Part shown: piece after piece, positions 13,610 through 17,288 of the stretch
Numbering within the stretch: the first letter of the stretch is position 1
How the letters are laid out: every line of letters begins with the position of its first letter
NCBI GenBank assembly: GCA_036752465.1
Contig: DAIOSQ010000038.1
Span: forward strand, 1 to 17,288
Direction of reading: 5' to 3'
DNA: 17,288 bases
Source: DAIOSQ01 sp036752465
GTDB lineage: Bacteria; Pseudomonadota; Gammaproteobacteria; Legionellales; Legionellaceae
The notes under the pieces: generated by a model
What the model saw: only the letters and a program-made list of their open reading frames with translations
What the model was told of the DNA's origin: nothing
The model's database searches: none
Position numbers and translations under genes: made by a program

Positions 13610-14281
13610 ATGGGTAGTATTTACAATATGTTTGCGCCCTCTCCGATTCGTCCAATTGAGCAGCATATGCGTAAAACCTATTTGTGCGCCAAAAAGTTGT
13701 ATCCAATGTTTGAAGCAGTTTTGCAAAAAGATTGGCAAACAGCGTCCATGATTAAAGATCGTATCCGGGAAATTGAAACAGCTGCCGACCTGATCAAACG
13801 AGATTTGCGACTTCATCTTCCCACTGGATTATTTTTGCCGGTTGCGCGCACAGACTTGCTAGAGCTTTTGAGCGCGCAAGACAGAATTGCTAATAAAGCA
13901 GAAGATATCGCTATTTTGATCATCAGTCGTCGTATGGAGATCCCCACAAGCATCATCCACGATTTCATGCCTTTTCTTAATCGCTGTTTAGACGCGGCCA
14001 AACTTGCATGCAAAGCCATCAACGAGTTAGATGAGCTGTTGGAAAGTGGCTTTCGTGGTAGCGAGGTCAAGTTAGTTGAAGAAATGATCGTTACGTTAGA
14101 TAAAATTGAACAAGACTGTGATAACAAGCTTGCAGATATTCGGCAGAAAATATTCACTTTAGAAAAACTTATGGCGCCTGTAGATGTAATCTTTCTTTAT
14201 AAACTGGTCCAATGGATTGGCGACCTGGCCGATCATGCCCAGACGGTGGGCGGTCGACTTCAAATCCTCATTGCCCGGTAA
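13610..14281 (+). CDS. DUF47/PhoU-like Pit accessory protein
   Basis: This 223-residue, all-helical cytoplasmic protein belongs to the DUF47 (TIGR00153) family, distantly related to PhoU. Members sit next to Pit phosphate permeases and are thought to modulate them, possibly through metal binding. The start MFAPSPIRPIEQHM (residues 7-20), the acidic helix KDRIREIETAADLIKRDLR and the C-terminal WIGDLADHAQTVGGRLQ fit the family. ATG 13610 lacks a strong Shine-Dalgarno; an in-frame ATG at 13628 is the alternative. It ends 8 bp before pit, so the two are one operon. The exact role of the family is not firmly settled. Confidence 0.9.
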   Translation: MGSIYNMFAPSPIRPIEQHMRKTYLCAKKLYPMFEAVLQKDWQTASMIKDRIREIETAADLIKRDLRLHLPTGLFLPVARTDLLELLSAQDRIANKAEDIAILIISRRMEIPTSIIHDFMPFLNRCLDAAKLACKAINELDELLESGFRGSEVKLVEEMIVTLDKIEQDCDNKLADIRQKIFTLEKLMAPVDVIFLYKLVQWIGDLADHAQTVGGRLQILIAR

Positions 14282-14289
14282 ATTTTATT

Positions 14290-15534
14290 ATGGAATATAC
14301 TCACCTATACTTAATTGCTGCCATTGTGCTTTGCTTCCTAATGACTTGGGGAGTAGGCGCAAATGACTTGGCCAATGTCATGAGTACCACCATGGGTTCA
14401 AAAGCCCTCACGACAAAGCAAGCCATGCTGATAGCCGTGATATTCGAATTTGCTGGTGCATTTTTCGGCGGTACCGGGGTTACTGAAACCATGCGTGATG
14501 GCATTATCTACACCAGCCAGTTATCAGATACCCCTTTGATACTGATGCAGGGGATGCTGAGTGTGTTGTTAGCTTGCACTATCTGGATGAATTTTGCAAG
14601 CTATCTGGGTGCGCCTGTATCCATCACGAATGCGTTGGTTGGATCCATGGTGGGCTTTGGGAGTGCTGTTTTAGGCAAAGACGCCATTCTCTGGGTTCAA
14701 GTATCCCATATAGCAATTGGTTGGATCACATCCCCCCTGATAGCCGGAATTACGGCGTATTTATTGTTTTTTAGCATACAGCAAAGTATTTTTGTCAAAC
14801 ACGATCCACTTGAAAAAGCCAAGCGATACATTCCTATCTATCTGTTTTTGGTGGGAATCATTTTATCTTTTATTACAGTTTTCAAAGGGTTAAAACATTT
14901 TGGGGTTGTCCTTAGTATGCAGCAAAACATTTTGGTTATTTTGGCTACTAGCGTCATTATTACGACGGTAGGTGTATTTTTTATTCAAAGAGTACCGCAG
15001 CCCTTGCATAACAAAAGACGTGATCGTTTTCTGCAAGTTGAAAAGTATTTCGCCATAATCATGGCAATGACTGCATGTGCTATGGTATTCGCACATGGCT
15101 CAAATGACGTGGCTTTGGCTGTGGGTCCTTTGAGCATTGTCTATAGTTTGACCCAAAACAATCTTGTGGGTGCTAGTAATTATCCCTCATGGATTATCTT
15201 GTTGGGCTGCATCGGAGTGGTGAGTGGCTTAGTGATGTACGGTCGAAAAGTGATAGAAACAGTTGGTAGCTCTATCACAGCGCTCACGCCAAGCCGCGCC
15301 TTCGCGGCTACTTTATCAGCGGCAACTACCGTGGTTGTTGCTACCAGTCTTGGTATTCCAGTATCAGCGACGCAAACACTCGTTGGTGCAGTCCTTGGTG
15401 TTGGTCTGGCACGGGGGATTGGCGCGTTGAACCTTATTGTTATCAGAAATATTTTTACGTCATGGGTGTTAACCCTGCCTGCTGCGTCTTTGCTTGCCAT
15501 CGGATGTTATAAATTGCTACACGCTCTGCTGTAA
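14290..15534 (+). CDS. pit: Low-affinity inorganic phosphate transporter, Pit/PHO-4 family
   Basis: Pit imports metal-phosphate complexes by proton symport across the inner membrane. The 414-residue protein has two homologous halves, each with the family's phosphate-binding repeat: GANDLAN (23-29) near the start of the first and AHGSNDVALAVGP (268-280) in the second. Paired APVSITNALVGSMVG (108-122) and a matching IPVSATQTLVGAVLG stretch near the end mark the duplication. About ten hydrophobic segments are visible, with a hydrophilic loop near residues 236-250. I start at ATG 14290, which gives MEYTHLYLIA; the longer open frame from 14212 overlaps the DUF47 gene and adds no family sequence. 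PiT members vary between phosphate and sulfate; the DUF47 partner favours phosphate. Confidence 0.94.
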   Translation: MEYTHLYLIAAIVLCFLMTWGVGANDLANVMSTTMGSKALTTKQAMLIAVIFEFAGAFFGGTGVTETMRDGIIYTSQLSDTPLILMQGMLSVLLACTIWMNFASYLGAPVSITNALVGSMVGFGSAVLGKDAILWVQVSHIAIGWITSPLIAGITAYLLFFSIQQSIFVKHDPLEKAKRYIPIYLFLVGIILSFITVFKGLKHFGVVLSMQQNILVILATSVIITTVGVFFIQRVPQPLHNKRRDRFLQVEKYFAIIMAMTACAMVFAHGSNDVALAVGPLSIVYSLTQNNLVGASNYPSWIILLGCIGVVSGLVMYGRKVIETVGSSITALTPSRAFAATLSAATTVVVATSLGIPVSATQTLVGAVLGVGLARGIGALNLIVIRNIFTSWVLTLPAASLLAIGCYKLLHALL

Positions 15535-15614
15535 GCATAATTTTTAGCACCCGCCCACAAAATCACGCATGATTCGGCTTGGCGATGAGCGTTCCAGTGT
15601 ATTTCTATATGTGA

Positions 15615-17003
15615 TTAGAGATCGTCAGGGGGCATAAAATCTTTCATGCCTGACATAGCGCCACTCAAGCCACCCAAACCTCGCATCATCTGCTTCATGC
15701 CATTGGGCTTACTCATTTTAAGCATCATCGTTTGCATTTGTGAGAATTGTTTAAGCAATCTATTGACGTCTTGGATTTGTGTACCTGAACCGAGGGCAAT
15801 ACGCTTCTTACGTGAACCAACAATGATTTTTGGGATCCGTCGTTCTCTTGATGTCATAGAGTTGATAATGGCAATCGTTTGTTGTAGTGCCTTATCGTTG
15901 ACATGGCTAAGTGCTTGTTGTGGTATTTTCCCCATCCCGGGTAATTTGCTTACCATGCTACTAAGCCCACCCATTTGATTCATTTGTAGCAGTTGTTGTT
16001 TGAAATCATCTAAATCAAAAGCTTTGCCTTTTTTTAGTTTTTTTGCAAGTTTCTCGCCGGACGCCTTGTCTGCCTTACGCTCAACTTCTTCAATTAAAGA
16101 TAAAATATCGCCCATGCCTAAAATGCGAGAAGCGATTCGTTCAGGATGAAACGGCTCTAATGCATCAACTTTTTCGCCATTACCAATAAATTTAATGGGT
16201 TTTCCAGTGATTTGTCGCACGGATAAAGCGGCACCACCTCTAGCATCACCATCTGTTTTCGAAAGAATCACACCAGTCAAAGGTAATGCATCATCAAAAG
16301 CTTTTGCCGTATTAGCAGCATCTTGCCCGGTCATGCTATCGACAACAAACAAGGTTTCAATGGGACGTATTGCAGCGTGCAAAGCGATGATTTCTTGCAT
16401 CATTTCAACATCAATGTGCATACGCCCTGCGGTGTCGACAATTAAAACATCGAGGAATTGCTTTTTGGCAAAATCTAGAGCATTCAGCGCAATATCCACG
16501 GGATTCTGAGTGACTTCGGCCGTGAAGAATTCCACTTCAATATCGCGGGCCAGTGTTTGCAGTTGATCAATAGCGGCTGGGCGGTAAATATCTGTGCTCA
16601 CCAGCATCACTTTTTTATGTTCAGTGTACTTTAAATATTTCGCTAATTTGGCCGCAGAAGTTGTTTTACCTGAGCCTTGTAAGCCTGCTAGCAGAATAAC
16701 TGCTGGTGGCTGTGTCTTAAAATTGAGTTCTTCCCGATTGTCACCCATGACGTGGACCATTTCTTCATGGATCATCTTAATCAGGGCTTCATCTGCCTTA
16801 AATTGAGTTTGTACTTTTTGACCCAAGGCTTTCTTGCGGATCTCTTCAATAAAATTTTTTACTACCGGTAGGGCAACATCCGCTTCTAACAGCGACAGAC
16901 GGACTTCACGCAGGGCATGCTGCATATTTTCATCGGTGAAACGGCCTTGGCCGCTAAGATTCTTAAAAGTGCGCGTTAATCGCTCGGTCAGATTTTCAAA
17001 CAT
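15615..17003 (-). CDS. ffh: Signal recognition particle protein Ffh
   Basis: Ffh binds 4.5S RNA and signal sequences on the ribosome and docks with FtsY. The 462-residue protein has the N domain (1-100), the G domain with GLQGSGKTT (107-115), DIYRPAAIDQL (138-148), VDTAGRM (189-195) and SKTDGDARGG (248-257), and a Met-rich M domain (about 300-450). The M domain includes the GMGDILSLIEEVE start and QMNQMGGLSSMVSKLPGMG. I chose ATG 17003 (MFENLTERL) because TTGGAG lies 7 bases upstream and it is the family start; the open frame extends to 17111 without family sequence. It is convergent with pit, 80 bp apart, with no clear terminator between. The 4.5S RNA gene is not in the window. Confidence 0.98.
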   Translation of the reverse strand: MFENLTERLTRTFKNLSGQGRFTDENMQHALREVRLSLLEADVALPVVKNFIEEIRKKALGQKVQTQFKADEALIKMIHEEMVHVMGDNREELNFKTQPPAVILLAGLQGSGKTTSAAKLAKYLKYTEHKKVMLVSTDIYRPAAIDQLQTLARDIEVEFFTAEVTQNPVDIALNALDFAKKQFLDVLIVDTAGRMHIDVEMMQEIIALHAAIRPIETLFVVDSMTGQDAANTAKAFDDALPLTGVILSKTDGDARGGAALSVRQITGKPIKFIGNGEKVDALEPFHPERIASRILGMGDILSLIEEVERKADKASGEKLAKKLKKGKAFDLDDFKQQLLQMNQMGGLSSMVSKLPGMGKIPQQALSHVNDKALQQTIAIINSMTSRERRIPKIIVGSRKKRIALGSGTQIQDVNRLLKQFSQMQTMMLKMSKPNGMKQMMRGLGGLSGAMSGMKDFMPPDDL

Positions 17004-17046
17004 GTGCGTACTCCAATCTTGTTGCAAAACCCTGGAAAAAAACTGG

Positions 17047-17052
17047 ATTATA
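17047..17052 (-). promoter_or_regulatory. -10 element of a likely ffh promoter
   Basis: A perfect TATAAT on the minus strand (reverse complement of 17047-17052) lies about 44 bp upstream of the ffh ATG. Transcription would begin near 17040. The -35 region is weak (TTACAC at 18-bp spacing). Confidence 0.45.
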
Positions 17053-17197
17053 ACACATTGACTATACCGGGTGTAAGCGCAACGACAACTCGGCATGGCA
17101 AGCTTAACCAAAAGAGTCTAATTCAATGTGTTTTGTGCGTGCTTAATGACTAATCTATTGTCGATACAATTATTAAACCTGATACTGCAGAAAATTT

Positions 17198-17225
17198 GAA
17201 TGACCAGCATGTACTGCTGAATGAC
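17198..17225. repeat. Hairpin flanked by a direct repeat upstream of the rightward promoter
   Basis: GAATGAC occurs at 17198-17204 and 17219-17225. Between the copies CAGCA (17205-17209) and TGCTG (17215-17219) form a 5-bp stem around TGTAC. The unit ends 20 bp before the -35 of the outward promoter, so it could be an upstream control site; it could also be chance. Confidence 0.35.
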
Positions 17226-17245
17226 AAAACAATACAAAAAATCAG

Positions 17246-17273
17246 TTGACAAAGATACGGCAATGAGTAGAAT
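17246..17273 (+). promoter_or_regulatory. Strong sigma-70 promoter pointing out of the window
   Basis: Perfect TTGACA (17246-17251), a 16-bp spacer and TAGAAT (17268-17273) are followed by a GC-rich start region. The gene it serves begins beyond 17288. A near-consensus promoter of this kind often drives tRNA, rRNA or ribosomal protein genes. The rest of 17004-17288 contains no open frame that looks real. Confidence 0.6.
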
Positions 17274-17288
17274 ACGCAGCACGCCACT

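Noticed and set aside
13419..13816. Minus-strand open frames upstream of and over the DUF47 start
   Set aside because: They cover the tRNA-Lys and DUF47 promoter regions and the start of the DUF47 gene; no motif, no ribosome site.
15535..15614. Terminator between convergent pit and ffh
   Set aside because: Only a short AATCA/TGATT stem with no T run is visible; not enough to call a terminator.

Overview
The window is a gene-dense stretch of a gammaproteobacterial chromosome. RpoH with its QRKLFFNIR box, the rpsP-rimM-trmD-rplS block, ftsY-ftsE-ftsX-rpoH and the rsmD/M16-peptidase cluster are all standard for that class. Two mevalonate-pathway genes are not typical of the class. They are known from Legionella and Coxiella relatives, so a Legionellales-like bacterium is my best guess; this rests on gene content from memory, not on a phylogeny. 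Nothing looks like a phage, an insertion sequence, a CRISPR array or a plasmid.

Layout. (1) Positions 1-83, minus strand: the start of a lipoprotein gene cut by the window edge, with a good promoter behind it. (2) 323-3509, minus strand: active M16 peptidase, inactive M16 partner and rsmD, joined by two ATGA start/stop overlaps. (3) 3572-7823, plus strand: ftsY-ftsE-ftsX (SRP receptor and the division ABC complex), rpoH (heat-shock sigma factor), a 61-residue unknown protein and a MenI/YdiI-type hotdog thioesterase. (4) 7983-10912, plus strand: rpsP-rimM-trmD-rplS (ribosome and tRNA maturation), an unrecognised protein with a cysteine-containing exported-looking C-terminal part, and ftsB (divisome). 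(5) 10902-12744, minus strand: mevalonate kinase-type GHMP kinase and diphosphomevalonate decarboxylase, convergent with ftsB and overlapping it by 11 bp. (6) 12806-13428: epmC (EF-P hydroxylase), whose reading frame runs antisense through almost all of a tRNA-Lys(CTT) gene. (7) 13610-15534, plus strand: DUF47/PhoU-like protein and Pit phosphate transporter. (8) 15615-17003, minus strand: ffh (SRP protein). The window ends with a strong plus-strand promoter whose gene lies outside.

The genes fall into a few jobs: co-translational membrane targeting (ffh, ftsY), cell division (ftsE, ftsX, ftsB), translation (rpsP, rimM, trmD, rplS, rsmD, epmC, tRNA-Lys), isoprenoid supply (mvaD, mevalonate kinase), phosphate uptake (DUF47-pit) and envelope proteolysis (M16 pair). 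I see no wholly new multi-gene system. The points most worth a second look are the epmC/tRNA overlap, the orphan gene between rplS and ftsB, the move of ftsB next to mevalonate genes, and the altered ABC signature in FtsE. No gene-free stretch exceeds 300 bases. The longest are 84-322 (promoter plus an inverted repeat) and 17004-17288 (ffh promoter, a repeat-flanked hairpin and an outward promoter).
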